From: Sorangium cellulosum So0157-2
Lineage (GTDB): Bacteria; Myxococcota_A; Polyangia; Polyangiales; Polyangiaceae
Direction: 5' to 3'
Length of the DNA stretch: 64,000 bases
NCBI RefSeq assembly: GCF_000418325.1
Contig: NC_021658.1
Coordinates: 7,888,001-7,952,000 of the forward strand
Shown here: piece by piece, positions 32,703 to 41,943 of the stretch
Position numbering within the stretch: position 1 is the first letter of the stretch
How the letters are laid out: every line of letters starts with the position of its first letter
The notes under the pieces: model-generated
Seen by the model: only the letters and a program-made list of their open reading frames with translations
Databases searched by the model: none
Told to the model about the DNA's origin: nothing
Position numbers and translations under genes: made by a program

Positions 32703-33989
32703 ATGGAACTGCGCGCGGTACGGGGGATGAACGACATCCTCCCCGAAGAGGTGGAGCGCTGGCACAAGCTCGAGGGGGCCTTCCGCCTCCACGCGGAGCT
32801 CCACGGCTATGCCGAGGTGCGCACGCCGCTGCTCGAGCCGACGGAGCTCTTCCAGCACCAGATGGGCGAGACGACGGACGTGGTCGAGAAGGAGATGTAC
32901 TCCTTCGAGCGCCACGGCGATCGGCTCACGGTGCGGCCGGAGGGCACGGCCGGCGCCGCGCGCGCGTATGTCGAGCACGCGGTCCACGCCAAGGAGCCGG
33001 TCACCCGCTGGTACTACCTCGGGCCGATGTTCCGCGGCGAGCGGCCGGCGAAGGGGCGCTACCGCCAGTTCTACCAGGCCGGCTGCGAGCTCTTCGGCGA
33101 TCCCGGGCCGCTCTGCGACGCCGAGACGATCGACCTCGTCGCGACGTTCCTGCAGCGCATCGGCATCGGCGACTTCGTCGTCCACGTGAACTCGCTCGGC
33201 AGCGCGGGCACGCGCGAGCGCTACCGCGAGGCGCTGCTCGCCCACTTCGCGCCGCGCAAGGGCGAGCTCAGCGAGGACTCGCAGCGCCGCCTCGAGAAGA
33301 ACCCGCTGCGCATCCTCGACTCGAAGGACCCGCGCGACCACGCGGTGTCGCGCGACGCGCCGTCGACGCTCGACCTGCTCGACGACGCCGACCGGGCCCA
33401 CTGGCAGGGCGTGCTGCGCTGCCTCGACGTGCTCGGCGTGAACTACGTCGTCGACCGGTCGCTCGTGCGCGGGCTCGACTACTACACGCGCACGCTCTTC
33501 GAGGTGAAGGCGACCTCGAGCGATCTCGGCGCCCAGAGCACGCTCGCGGGCGGCGGTCGCTACGACAACATGGTCGCGGGGCTCGGCGGGCCGAGCGTGC
33601 CGGCGATCGGCTTCGCGATGGGGATGGAGCGGCTGCTCACGATGATGCCCGACGCCCCTGCGCGCCGCGGGCCCGGCTGCTTCCTCGCCCCGCTCGGCCA
33701 GAGCGGCGCGGACCGCGCGCTCCTCCTCGCGAAGGAGCTGCGCGCGCTCGGCGTCTCGGTCGAGCTCGACGGGCGCGGCGGCCGGCTCAAAGCGATGCTC
33801 CGGCGCGCGGACGCGCTCGGCGCGCGGCTCTGCGTGATCCTCGGCGACTCGGAGGTCGAGCGCGGCGTCGTCCAGATCAAGGATCTCGTCGCGCACCTGC
33901 AGGAGGAGATCCCGCTGGAGGGCGCGGCGCGCGTGCTCGCGGATCGGGCCCTCGAGGCGTCGCCCGGCGGCCAGCGGGGAGCGCGTTGA
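32703..33989 (+). CDS. hisS: Histidyl-tRNA synthetase
   Basis: This 428-aa class II synthetase charges tRNA-His. Motif 1 lies in EVRTPLLEPTELFQ, motif 2 in MFRGERPAKGRYRQFYQ, the His-specific block in LVRGLDYYTRTLFEV, and motif 3 in AIGFAMGMERLL. The C-terminal anticodon-binding domain is present. There is no Shine-Dalgarno before the ATG, consistent with a leaderless message. The TGA overlaps a TTG start of the next gene. Confidence 0.97.
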   Translation: MELRAVRGMNDILPEEVERWHKLEGAFRLHAELHGYAEVRTPLLEPTELFQHQMGETTDVVEKEMYSFERHGDRLTVRPEGTAGAARAYVEHAVHAKEPVTRWYYLGPMFRGERPAKGRYRQFYQAGCELFGDPGPLCDAETIDLVATFLQRIGIGDFVVHVNSLGSAGTRERYREALLAHFAPRKGELSEDSQRRLEKNPLRILDSKDPRDHAVSRDAPSTLDLLDDADRAHWQGVLRCLDVLGVNYVVDRSLVRGLDYYTRTLFEVKATSSDLGAQSTLAGGGRYDNMVAGLGGPSVPAIGFAMGMERLLTMMPDAPARRGPGCFLAPLGQSGADRALLLAKELRALGVSVELDGRGGRLKAMLRRADALGARLCVILGDSEVERGVVQIKDLVAHLQEEIPLEGAARVLADRALEASPGGQRGAR

Positions 33990-35758
33990 CCTCCGAGGCG
34001 ATGGGAGCGCAGGGCTGCTCGCGGGGGGCGCGCGGCGCTCCGGCGGACGAGGTGCGGGGCCGGGCGCGGCGCGCGGGCGCGGCGCTCTCGCTCGCCGCGG
34101 CGCTGGCGGCGCCGTCGGTCGCGGCGGCGCAGGTCAGCTTCGGCCAGCCCGGCATGGGGCCGCCCCCCTCGAGCGCGCCGCAGAAGCCGCCGCCCGGCAC
34201 GCCGGAGACGCACGCGGCGCCGACCTCGGAGGAGAGCCCGATCCAGACCCAGGAGCCGACCCTGCCGGAGGACCCGCTGGCGATCCCGCCGCAGGTCAAG
34301 AAGCAGATCGGCACGAACGACCCCGGCGAGTGGGAGGTCGGGCGCGCCGCGGAGATCCAGCGGGACTGGTACGGGCTCTACTACGGCGAGAAGAGCGGCA
34401 GCTACCAGTTCCGGACGCTCTTCCCCCTGTGGGCGGAGCGCAAGATGCCCGGCGACCGCGCCACGATGGTGACGCCGCTCTACTACAACCGCCGGAGCAA
34501 GGACGTCGACGCCGACGTGCTCTTCCCGTTCTTCTGGAAGCTGCGGGACCAGAACACGCACACGACGATCGTCGGCCCGTTCATGCACCGCGAGCGCGAG
34601 GGGCGCCCCGCGGGCCCCGGGCGCAAGGCGGAGCCGGGCCGGCACGACAACTGGCTCGCGCCCCTCTTCTTCGAGGGCAAGAGCGACGACGGGAGCGGCT
34701 ACTTCCACATCCCTCCCCTGCTCACCTTCACGCATCACACGGCGCGGAGCGGCTTCAACCTGGTCGGCCCCCTCTTCTGCAGCTGGAAGGGCGGCCCCGC
34801 GTGCGACGCGCGCTCGGCCGACAAGATCGATCTCGGCCTGGCCCCGCTCTACTTCTACGGTCGCGACGAGAGCAGCGAGTACGAGGTCATCCCGCCGCTC
34901 TTGCACTACTACCATTACAGCGACATCGGAGACCGCTCGACGAACATCTGGGGTCCTCTGATGTGGCAGCACTCGCGCAAGGGCGACGTGTTCAACGTCA
35001 TGCCCTTCTACTGGCACAGCTGGGGCAAGAACTACGATCGCACCACGCTGTTCCCGTTCTTCCATTACGGGTACGAGGGCAACTCGAACCTGCTCGTCAC
35101 ACCGCTCTTCGTGAAGGCGCGCGGCGAGGAGGGAGAGAGCACGTTCGCGACCTGGGGCTACGCCCGCTATCGAGGGCGGACGGAGCTCGACATGATCACG
35201 CCGCTCTTCTGGCAGTACCGGGATCCGGACATCGATCTGGAGCGGACGTTCCTGCTCCCGTTCTATTACCGGAACACCTCGCCGCGCAGCGACGATCTCG
35301 TGCTCTTCCCGTTCTATGGCCGCTTCAAGCGCCACGGGTTGAGCGACACGACGTGGCTCACGCCGCTGGTCCGCCACACGCGGGATCTCACGGGCTGGGA
35401 GACGGACATCTACCCGTTCTTCTATTCGGGTCGAAACCGCAGCTCCACGCACCTCGTGGTCGCGCCGTTCCTCTGGGACTTCGCGACGCCGACGTCGCGC
35501 ACCACGATGGCCCTGCCGGTCTATTTCCGGTTCGCGGACCAGAACTCGGTGACGCAGGTCGCGCTCAACACCTTCTACCGGGAGCGGCGGGTGCGGACGG
35601 GCATGGAGTGGGAGTTCCATTTCTTCCCCGTGTTCTCGTACGGCGAGACGCCGGGCGGGCACTGGTGGAACCTGCTGTACGGGCTCGCCGGGTACACGCG
35701 CGAGGGCACGATGTCGAAGATGCGGGCCCTGTACGTCCCGATCCAGCTGAGCGAGTGA
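33986..35758 (+). CDS. Large secreted beta-repeat protein of unknown function
   Basis: Translation may start at TTG 33986, which overlaps the hisS stop as TTGA, or at ATG 34001. A signal peptide follows (AALSLAAALAAPSVAAAQ), then a Pro-rich linker. From about residue 115 the chain is a series of short repeats of the form P-L/F-F/Y-aromatic-x-charged, for example APLFFEG, PLYFYGRD, FPFFHYG, TPLFWQYRD, LPFYYRN, FPFYGRF and YPFFYSGRN. Each unit looks like a beta hairpin rich in aromatic residues, so the protein may form a barrel, propeller or extended beta structure at the outer membrane. I do not recognise the family. Confidence 0.75.
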   Translation: MTSEAMGAQGCSRGARGAPADEVRGRARRAGAALSLAAALAAPSVAAAQVSFGQPGMGPPPSSAPQKPPPGTPETHAAPTSEESPIQTQEPTLPEDPLAIPPQVKKQIGTNDPGEWEVGRAAEIQRDWYGLYYGEKSGSYQFRTLFPLWAERKMPGDRATMVTPLYYNRRSKDVDADVLFPFFWKLRDQNTHTTIVGPFMHREREGRPAGPGRKAEPGRHDNWLAPLFFEGKSDDGSGYFHIPPLLTFTHHTARSGFNLVGPLFCSWKGGPACDARSADKIDLGLAPLYFYGRDESSEYEVIPPLLHYYHYSDIGDRSTNIWGPLMWQHSRKGDVFNVMPFYWHSWGKNYDRTTLFPFFHYGYEGNSNLLVTPLFVKARGEEGESTFATWGYARYRGRTELDMITPLFWQYRDPDIDLERTFLLPFYYRNTSPRSDDLVLFPFYGRFKRHGLSDTTWLTPLVRHTRDLTGWETDIYPFFYSGRNRSSTHLVVAPFLWDFATPTSRTTMALPVYFRFADQNSVTQVALNTFYRERRVRTGMEWEFHFFPVFSYGETPGGHWWNLLYGLAGYTREGTMSKMRALYVPIQLSE

Positions 35759-35861
35759 TCCGGCCAGGCGACGCGCCGGCGGTCTCGTCCCGCCAGCGCG
35801 GCCGGCGGCCGCGCGGCGGTGGACATCGCCGCGGAGCTCGGCAATCGTTGGCGCCGTCGCG

Positions 35862-36494
35862 ATGAGCACCTCCGCGCGCGAAGCGCCCTCCCCCCGCCCC
35901 GAGCTCGCGAGCCTCGGCGGCGCGCCGCCGCCCCCGGAGCTCGCCGCCGACCTGCGCCGGCTCCTGGACCTGCCCGAGGGCGCGCGGCAGCGCCTCTGGG
36001 AGGCGCTCGGGCCGAGCCTCGGCGAGCCGGTGCCCGCCGCCGTCGAGCGGCTCCTCGACGAGTTCTGCCGGCGGCACGAGGTCGGGTCCGAGGCGCTCGC
36101 GCGCGTGCTCAAGGCGTGCCGCTTCCTCGTGCGCGAGGCGAGCAAGCGCGACCTCGACCGCGCCGCGCTCGCGGCCGACCTCGCGGCGCTCGCGCCCGGC
36201 GAGGGCGCCGAGGAGATCCAGGCGATCCTGCTCGCCGGCTACGACCAGGCCCGGGCGGTCGTGCGGCGGGAGATCGTGCGCGGCGCGCTGCTCGACCACG
36301 GCAAGCTGCTCACCGGCGTCGACTGGCGCATCGACTCGATCGCGGCCGCGAGCCGCGGGGCGAAGATCGCGGCGCCCGTCGTCCTGCTCACGCTGAGCTA
36401 CCAGGAGGGCGACCAGCGCTCCCGGATCACCCTGCAGGCCACGCCCGACGTGCTGCGGGAGCTCCAGCAGATCTGCGCGCAGCTCCTCGGCTGA
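35862..36494 (+). CDS. COMM-domain protein (bacterial COMMD-like)
   Basis: The 210-aa product has a Pro/Ala-rich start, a helical N-terminal domain (about 25-130), and a C-terminal segment from residue 150 that fits the COMM domain: LTGVDWRIDSIAAASRGAKI, then APVVLLTLSY, RITLQATPDVLRELQQI and a final helix. The VDWRxD start, basic/small loop, PVVLLxL strand and final helix are those of eukaryotic COMMD proteins such as COMMD9, and the two-domain length also agrees. COMMD proteins form the Commander trafficking complex in eukaryotes; the bacterial role is unknown. It stands alone between two unrelated genes. Confidence 0.75.
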   Translation: MSTSAREAPSPRPELASLGGAPPPPELAADLRRLLDLPEGARQRLWEALGPSLGEPVPAAVERLLDEFCRRHEVGSEALARVLKACRFLVREASKRDLDRAALAADLAALAPGEGAEEIQAILLAGYDQARAVVRREIVRGALLDHGKLLTGVDWRIDSIAAASRGAKIAAPVVLLTLSYQEGDQRSRITLQATPDVLRELQQICAQLLG

Positions 36495-36555
36495 CCGCGC
36501 ACGCCGCCGGACGCCGCGCGCGTCACCACGACGGCGCGAGGCGCGCCGCCCCCCG

Positions 36556-37233
36556 TCACCCGCCCCGCGCCTTCTCCGCCCTCTGCCGCCGCACCATCTC
36601 CGCGATCCAGACCGGCGCGAACGGCGGCGTGCAGCCCGGCGACGCCGGGTAGTCCTTGAGCACCTCGAGCCGCTCGCCGATGGCCACCGCGCGGGCGCGC
36701 AACCCGGGGTTGTGGATGCCGATCTCGGCGAGGCAGTGGTTCATCGACCACTGCTTCGGGCCCGGCGCCGTCTTCATCTCCGCCTCGATCTGGTCGAGCA
36801 GCGCGGGGAGATCGAGCCCGGCAGGGCTCTTCACGACGCGGTCCGTCGTCAGGCTCCAGCCGGCGCGCCCGACCAGCGCGCTCGCGGAGTCCTTCCAGCG
36901 GACGCGCAGCGCCTCGACGTGGCGCGACGCCTTCACGACGTTGACGATGAACCAGTCGAGCAGCTTGGGGTAGCCGATCTCCCGGACCATCGCGTCCAGC
37001 TCGTCCGCCGAGAGGGCCTTCGGCTTGAACACGAGCGTCGCCAGGAGGCGGGCGTCGGGATCCCCGGTGCGCCACAGCTCGCCGGCCAGGGCGTGGTCCA
37101 TCTTCAGCTGCTTCGCGAGCGCGCGGAGCTGGGTGAGGTTCACGCCGTGGGCGTCCCCGGCGCGGGCGTTGACCTCGCGCATCTTCTCGTTGCCCAGCGC
37201 GGCGAGGTCCCGCATGACGTCGGTGAGCTTCAT
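36556..37233 (-). CDS. DNA alkylation repair (AlkD/HEAT-like) protein
   Basis: The 225-aa all-helical protein (MKLTDVMRDLAALGNEKMRE, GVNLTQLRALAKQLKMDH, WFIVNVVKASRH) resembles AlkD-type HEAT-like proteins, which bind and excise bulky alkylated bases or act as DNA-binding scaffolds. I cannot confirm the catalytic Trp/Asp pair by eye. The ATG at 37233 overlaps the stop of the histidine kinase gene as ATGA, so the two are translationally coupled. Confidence 0.75.
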   Translation of the reverse strand: MKLTDVMRDLAALGNEKMREVNARAGDAHGVNLTQLRALAKQLKMDHALAGELWRTGDPDARLLATLVFKPKALSADELDAMVREIGYPKLLDWFIVNVVKASRHVEALRVRWKDSASALVGRAGWSLTTDRVVKSPAGLDLPALLDQIEAEMKTAPGPKQWSMNHCLAEIGIHNPGLRARAVAIGERLEVLKDYPASPGCTPPFAPVWIAEMVRRQRAEKARGG

Positions 37234-39434
37234 GGGTTGGACCGCGACCTCGTGCTCTCCCGCTCCTCGGCCCGGTTCGCCGTGACGACCTCGGCGATCG
37301 CGCTCAGCGCGTCCTCGGCGGAGAACGGCTTCTCCAGGAGCGGCCGGCCCGACGAGGCGAGGAACCGCTCCACGTCGGCGCCGAAGCCCACGCCGGTCAT
37401 GAAGATGAACCCCTGCGCGAGCGCCGGATCGCTCTCGCGGATCCGCGTGTAGAAGATGTCGCCCGACATCCCGGGCATCCGCAGATCGCAGAGCACCACG
37501 TCGAACCGCTGGCCGCCGGCGAGCATCCCCATCGCCGCGTCCGCGCTCGGCGCGAGCGCCACCTGGTGCACCCGGCCGAGCTGCTCGGACAGCGCGCGCG
37601 CCAGCGACGCCTCGTCCTCGACCACCAGCACCCGCGCCCGCTTCGACACGAGCCGCGGCACCGGCGCGACGCTCGGCGTCGCCTCCTCCGCGCGCCCCGC
37701 CGCCGGCAGCGAGATGATGAAGCGCGCCCCGCCCGGCGGATCGCTCCCGGGCACCGGGCTCTCCGCCGTGATCTGCCCGCCGGCGCGCTCGATGATCTCG
37801 CGGCTGATCGACAGGCCGAGCCCCGTGCCGACCTCGGGCCCCTTCGTCGTGAAGAACGGCGTCCAGATGCGCGGCAGGTTCTCCTCCGCGATGCCGCCGC
37901 CCGTGTCGGTCACCACGATCTCGACCGTGTCCCCGTCGCTCCGCGTCTCGACCGTCACGGTCTGATCGCGCGCCTCGACCTTCGAGCTCGGCTTCGAGAT
38001 CGCCTGGGCCGCGTTGACGAGCAGGTTCACGATGACCTGCCCGAGCCGGCCGTCCTCCATCAGGATCGGCGGCACCTCCGACAGGTTCTTCACGACCTGC
38101 GCCCGCTCGATGATCTGGCCGCGCGTCAGGCTCAGCGCCGACTCCACGGTGCGGTTCGCGTCCGTCAGCGTGCGCCGCGACCCCTCGGGCTGCGGCGGGC
38201 TCGCGAACAGCTTGAGGTCGCGGACGATGTCGACGATGCGCTTGATCGAGTCGCGCAGCTCCCGCAAGAGCTCCGACGCGCTCGACGCGGCCGCGCCCTC
38301 CATGCGCACGTTCGGGCCGCGCAGCAGGCGGTCGAGCATGTCCAGGCCGAGCAGGATGAACGCCGCGGGGTTGTTGATCTCGTGCGCCACGCCGGCCGCC
38401 AGCGTGCCGAGCGTCGACAGGCGATCGACCTGGATGAGCCGGGTGCGCGCCGCGTGCTCGGTGCTCACGTCCGCGAGCACGCCCTCGATCGCCACCACGC
38501 GGCCGCGATCCGAGACCAGCGGGTACACCGTGCCGCGCGCGGTGATCGCGTCGCCGCCCCGGCGCCGGAGGCGCGCCTCGTAGGACGACGAGGGCGCGCC
38601 GAGCTTGGCCCGCGCCACCGCGTCCTCGAAGCACATCACGCCCTCCGGGTCGGCGTGGACCTCGCCGAGGAAGCCCGGCGTCCTCAGCGCCTCGGCCACC
38701 GGCACCCCGAGGAGCCGCTCGGCGTGGCGGTTCAGGAACGAGAGCTCGCCGGTCTCGGGATCGAGCCGGAAGATGATGAGCGGCGCGTTGTCGAGGAGGT
38801 TCCGGTGCTGCTCCTCGAGCTCGCGGATCCTGAGCAGCCGCTCGGCGGCCTCGCGCTCGCCGGCGACGACGCGCAGCGAGCGATCCAGGCCGGCGCCGAG
38901 CGCGCCGGCGAGCTCTTCCAGGAGCTCCACCGGCGCGGCGGCCGCCGCCGCGGCGTCCGCGTAGCCGAGCACGAGCGCCGCCACCACGGGGCCGCCGCCG
39001 GAGCTGCTCGCGCGCGGCCCGCCCTCGGCGCCGGGCGGCGCGGCCCGCACCGGGAAGGCGACGTACGCGAGGCACCCCTCGGTCGGCCCCAGCCCAACGA
39101 GCGCGTCCCCCGCGCGGGTGTCGTCGCAGGTGAACGCCTTGCCCTCGCCGAACACCCGCCGGAAGAGCGCCGCCGGCGCGGGGAGCAGCGCGCCGAACGG
39201 CGCGGCGGCGAGCGTATCGCCCCGGATGACCGCGTGCGCGCGGAGCTCGCCCTCGGGCTCCGGGAACAGCACCGCGAAGAGCTGGAACGCGGCGAACCGG
39301 CCGACGGCGTCGGCGAGCTCCTCGAACGGCCTCGGCAGGAGGAGGTTCGAGTGGCGGGCCACGACGGTGAGGACAGCGTTCAGCGCGACGAGGCGGCGGG
39401 ACCTCTCGCTCGCAGGCGCATCGTGCATCGCCAC
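37230..39434 (-). CDS. Hybrid sensor histidine kinase (GAF-like, PAS, HisKA, HATPase, REC)
   Basis: The 734-aa protein has an N-terminal GAF-like sensory region (to about 190) and a PAS domain (about 205-325, NAPLIIFRLDPETGELSFLN). The HisKA helix follows with the phosphoacceptor His in AAGVAHEINNP near residue 350. The HATPase carries NLLVNAAQAI, VTDTGGGI and GTGLGLSIS. The C-terminal receiver (about 615-720) has VVLCDLRMPGM with the Asp near 649 and the conserved Lys in LLEKPFS. There is no membrane segment, so it senses a cytosolic signal. Its stop overlaps the start of the AlkD-like gene. No separate output regulator adjoins it. Confidence 0.93.
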   Translation of the reverse strand: MAMHDAPASERSRRLVALNAVLTVVARHSNLLLPRPFEELADAVGRFAAFQLFAVLFPEPEGELRAHAVIRGDTLAAAPFGALLPAPAALFRRVFGEGKAFTCDDTRAGDALVGLGPTEGCLAYVAFPVRAAPPGAEGGPRASSSGGGPVVAALVLGYADAAAAAAAPVELLEELAGALGAGLDRSLRVVAGEREAAERLLRIRELEEQHRNLLDNAPLIIFRLDPETGELSFLNRHAERLLGVPVAEALRTPGFLGEVHADPEGVMCFEDAVARAKLGAPSSSYEARLRRRGGDAITARGTVYPLVSDRGRVVAIEGVLADVSTEHAARTRLIQVDRLSTLGTLAAGVAHEINNPAAFILLGLDMLDRLLRGPNVRMEGAAASSASELLRELRDSIKRIVDIVRDLKLFASPPQPEGSRRTLTDANRTVESALSLTRGQIIERAQVVKNLSEVPPILMEDGRLGQVIVNLLVNAAQAISKPSSKVEARDQTVTVETRSDGDTVEIVVTDTGGGIAEENLPRIWTPFFTTKGPEVGTGLGLSISREIIERAGGQITAESPVPGSDPPGGARFIISLPAAGRAEEATPSVAPVPRLVSKRARVLVVEDEASLARALSEQLGRVHQVALAPSADAAMGMLAGGQRFDVVLCDLRMPGMSGDIFYTRIRESDPALAQGFIFMTGVGFGADVERFLASSGRPLLEKPFSAEDALSAIAEVVTANRAEERESTRSRSNP

Positions 39435-39475
39435 GACATCTCACCACGTCGGCGCGCGGGGACGAGAGGCATTCT

Positions 39476-41887
39476 TCACTTTTGTCCGTCCGGCCTGTCG
39501 GATGGGGTCGCCGGGGCCGCGGGTCGGGGCGCCGCGCGGTCGCACCGCTCGAGCAGCCGGAGGGCGGCGTCCCGGCGCTCCTGGCTCACGGCGGGCCCGG
39601 CGCCGGCCGCCCCCTCGTGGGCGGCGTACTGGGCGAACATCCGGCGCGCGGTCTCGGCGTCGCCGACGCCGCACGCCGCCACGAGGCGCAGCCGCTCGGC
39701 CTCGATCCAGACCCGCTGGAGGGGCAGGTGGGCCCCGAGCGCCCGGTCCAGGCGATCGGCCGCCTCGTCGAAGCGGCCGTCGTTCAGGTACTGGCGGCCG
39801 AGGAGGTAGCTCGGCAGGCCGTCGCCGGGCGCCTGCGCGGCCCAGGCGCCGAGCAGCTCGGCCGCCCGGAACCGGTCCGGCGCGCCGCCGCGGGTCCCGA
39901 CCAGGAGCTCGACAACGGCCGCGCGGGCCCGGTCGTCGTGGGCGGCGGCGATCTTGACGTCGAGCGTCCGCAGCCGGTCCTCGTCGACGAGGCGGCCGGC
40001 GACCTCCTGGTACCACGCGACCGCGCGCTCGCGGTCGCCGGCCGAGAGCGCGACGTCGCCGAGCCGCTCCGCCGCGCGGTCGCGCAGGTGGCGCGGCACC
40101 GACGCGTCCCCGGCGAGGGTCTCCAGCTCGCGCACCCCCTCCGCCCGGCTGCCGGGCGCGTCGCTCGCGAGCCGCGTCTCGGCGACGGCGACGCGCGTCG
40201 CGGGGCTCTGGTCGAGCGCGAGGACGCGCCGGTACTCGGCGATGGCGCCCTCGTGGTCGCCGCGCGCGCGCAGCTGCTCCGCCTTCTGCGCGCACGCGTC
40301 GACCACGTGCGGGCAGCGCCGCTCGAACACGGCGGGCCGATCGAAGCGGGCCTTCGCCTGCGCCTTGGCCGCGTCCGGGAGCGGCAGCGCGTCGAGCTCG
40401 GCGTGCCACGCGCGCTCCATCTCGGCCCACGAGGCGCCGGTGAGCTCGGGCAGCGGCTTGCCGCCGTACCAGGCGCGGACCGCGGCGGGCCCGTACGTCG
40501 CGCGCACGTGGCCGACGAAGGCGCCGCTCACGGTGTAGGCGGTCGACGAGTTCTCGGCGAGGAACCCGAGCGCGAAGAGGCGCGCCAGCGGCGGCAGGAT
40601 CCCGAGATCTTTCATGGCCTTGGCCCACTCGCTCGGGCTCAGGTCCTCGCCCTCCCTGGGCGAGCCGGCGACGGCGATCCCCTCGATGAGGCCCGGGTCG
40701 GGGAGCCATCCGCCGAGCCGCCCGGCGATCTCGAACGGGCCGCGGCCGAAGGCGCCGGCGAGCACGTGCATGATCTCGTGCCCGAGCGTCGGGTGCGGGT
40801 AGCCGGCGGCCTGCAGGTACACCTCGCGGCGCCACGGCTTCGCCACGTACGTGCGCGACGCGCCCATGAGCGCGCCCTTCTGCGCCGCGCTCTCGAACAG
40901 GTAGGCGCGGACCCGGAGCGGCGCGCCGCCCTGCTCTGCGGGCGCGCCGAGCCAGCGCTCGCCGGCCGCGATGTGGGCGTCGCACTCGCGCACGAAGCGC
41001 TGGACGTCGGCCTCGCGCATGCCGCGCGGGTAGACGACCTCGCAGCGCTGGCCCTGCGAGAGCGCGCCGAGCTCGGCCGCGATGGTCTCGGAGGTCTGGA
41101 AGTGGCCGAGGCGCGCGCCTTCGAGGAGGTTCGCGGCGCTGAGGGCGGCGCACGCCGCGCCGAGGAGGAGCAGCCCGGGGCGGCCTTGCGGCTGGAACGA
41201 CAGCCGGCCGCTCGCGTCGTGGACGAGGTGGTGGGCGAGCGCGGACGCGGCGACCAGGGTGGCGAGCGTCCCGGCGCGGTAGGTGAGCAGCCCGGAGGCG
41301 TCGACGATCGTGTCGTAGAGGGTGCCGCTGAAGAAGCCGACGAAGGGGTCGTAGGCGAAGACGATCGGGCTCGTGTAGAAGCGGACGGCGCTCACGCCGA
41401 TCGAGGCGAGCGGGGCGGCGAGCGCGGCGAGGACGGCGGCGAGCCGGCGCCGCCACGCGGGGGGCGCGGGCGGCTGGGGCGCGGCGTCGTCGCGCCGGAT
41501 GCCGGCGGCGAGCTCGCCCGCGACCGCGCCCCAGGCGCCGCCGAGGGCCGCGCCGAGGCCGGGCCCGAGGGCGAAGTGCGCGGAGCCGCCGAGCACGTCG
41601 CAGAAGCCTGCGCGGAGGCCGTGCGCCAGGGTGGTGGCGTACGCGACGACCGCGAGCAGGGCGCCGTTCGCGACGCCGCGGCGGAAGGCGTCGAGCGGCA
41701 GGGGCCGGTGGGCGGCGACGTCGAGGGCGGTCGCGATCGCCGCGGCGCTCGGCACGAGCAGGCCTGCGGCGAGCGCGCTCTCGTAGCCGGGGCCGTCGAA
41801 GAGGGGCAGGAGGCCGACGAGCGCCATCGCGATCGCGACGAGCGCTGCGGCGAGCCTCGTGGCTGGTGAACGCAGCAGCGTGGGCAT
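39476..41887 (-). CDS. Polytopic membrane gluzincin-type metallopeptidase with TPR tail
   Basis: The 803-aa product has six or seven N-terminal membrane helices (to about residue 265). Next comes a peptidase-like domain with HEIMH near residue 370 and a Glu in LIEGIAVA about 31 residues later, the gluzincin zinc-site pattern. Residues about 525-800 form TPR-like helical repeats (GDHEGAIAEYRRVLALDQ, and YLNDGRFDEAADRLDRAL). I do not recognise a named family with this combination. It is probably an envelope peptidase that uses the TPR tail for partner binding. A 38-bp gap separates it from the hybrid kinase, with no overlap. Confidence 0.75.
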   Translation of the reverse strand: MPTLLRSPATRLAAALVAIAMALVGLLPLFDGPGYESALAAGLLVPSAAAIATALDVAAHRPLPLDAFRRGVANGALLAVVAYATTLAHGLRAGFCDVLGGSAHFALGPGLGAALGGAWGAVAGELAAGIRRDDAAPQPPAPPAWRRRLAAVLAALAAPLASIGVSAVRFYTSPIVFAYDPFVGFFSGTLYDTIVDASGLLTYRAGTLATLVAASALAHHLVHDASGRLSFQPQGRPGLLLLGAACAALSAANLLEGARLGHFQTSETIAAELGALSQGQRCEVVYPRGMREADVQRFVRECDAHIAAGERWLGAPAEQGGAPLRVRAYLFESAAQKGALMGASRTYVAKPWRREVYLQAAGYPHPTLGHEIMHVLAGAFGRGPFEIAGRLGGWLPDPGLIEGIAVAGSPREGEDLSPSEWAKAMKDLGILPPLARLFALGFLAENSSTAYTVSGAFVGHVRATYGPAAVRAWYGGKPLPELTGASWAEMERAWHAELDALPLPDAAKAQAKARFDRPAVFERRCPHVVDACAQKAEQLRARGDHEGAIAEYRRVLALDQSPATRVAVAETRLASDAPGSRAEGVRELETLAGDASVPRHLRDRAAERLGDVALSAGDRERAVAWYQEVAGRLVDEDRLRTLDVKIAAAHDDRARAAVVELLVGTRGGAPDRFRAAELLGAWAAQAPGDGLPSYLLGRQYLNDGRFDEAADRLDRALGAHLPLQRVWIEAERLRLVAACGVGDAETARRMFAQYAAHEGAAGAGPAVSQERRDAALRLLERCDRAAPRPAAPATPSDRPDGQK

Positions 41888-41943
41888 GGCGCGGGTGGCT
41901 CCAGGGCTGCCTTAGTAGCCGCGCCTGCCCGCAGAGGCGACCC

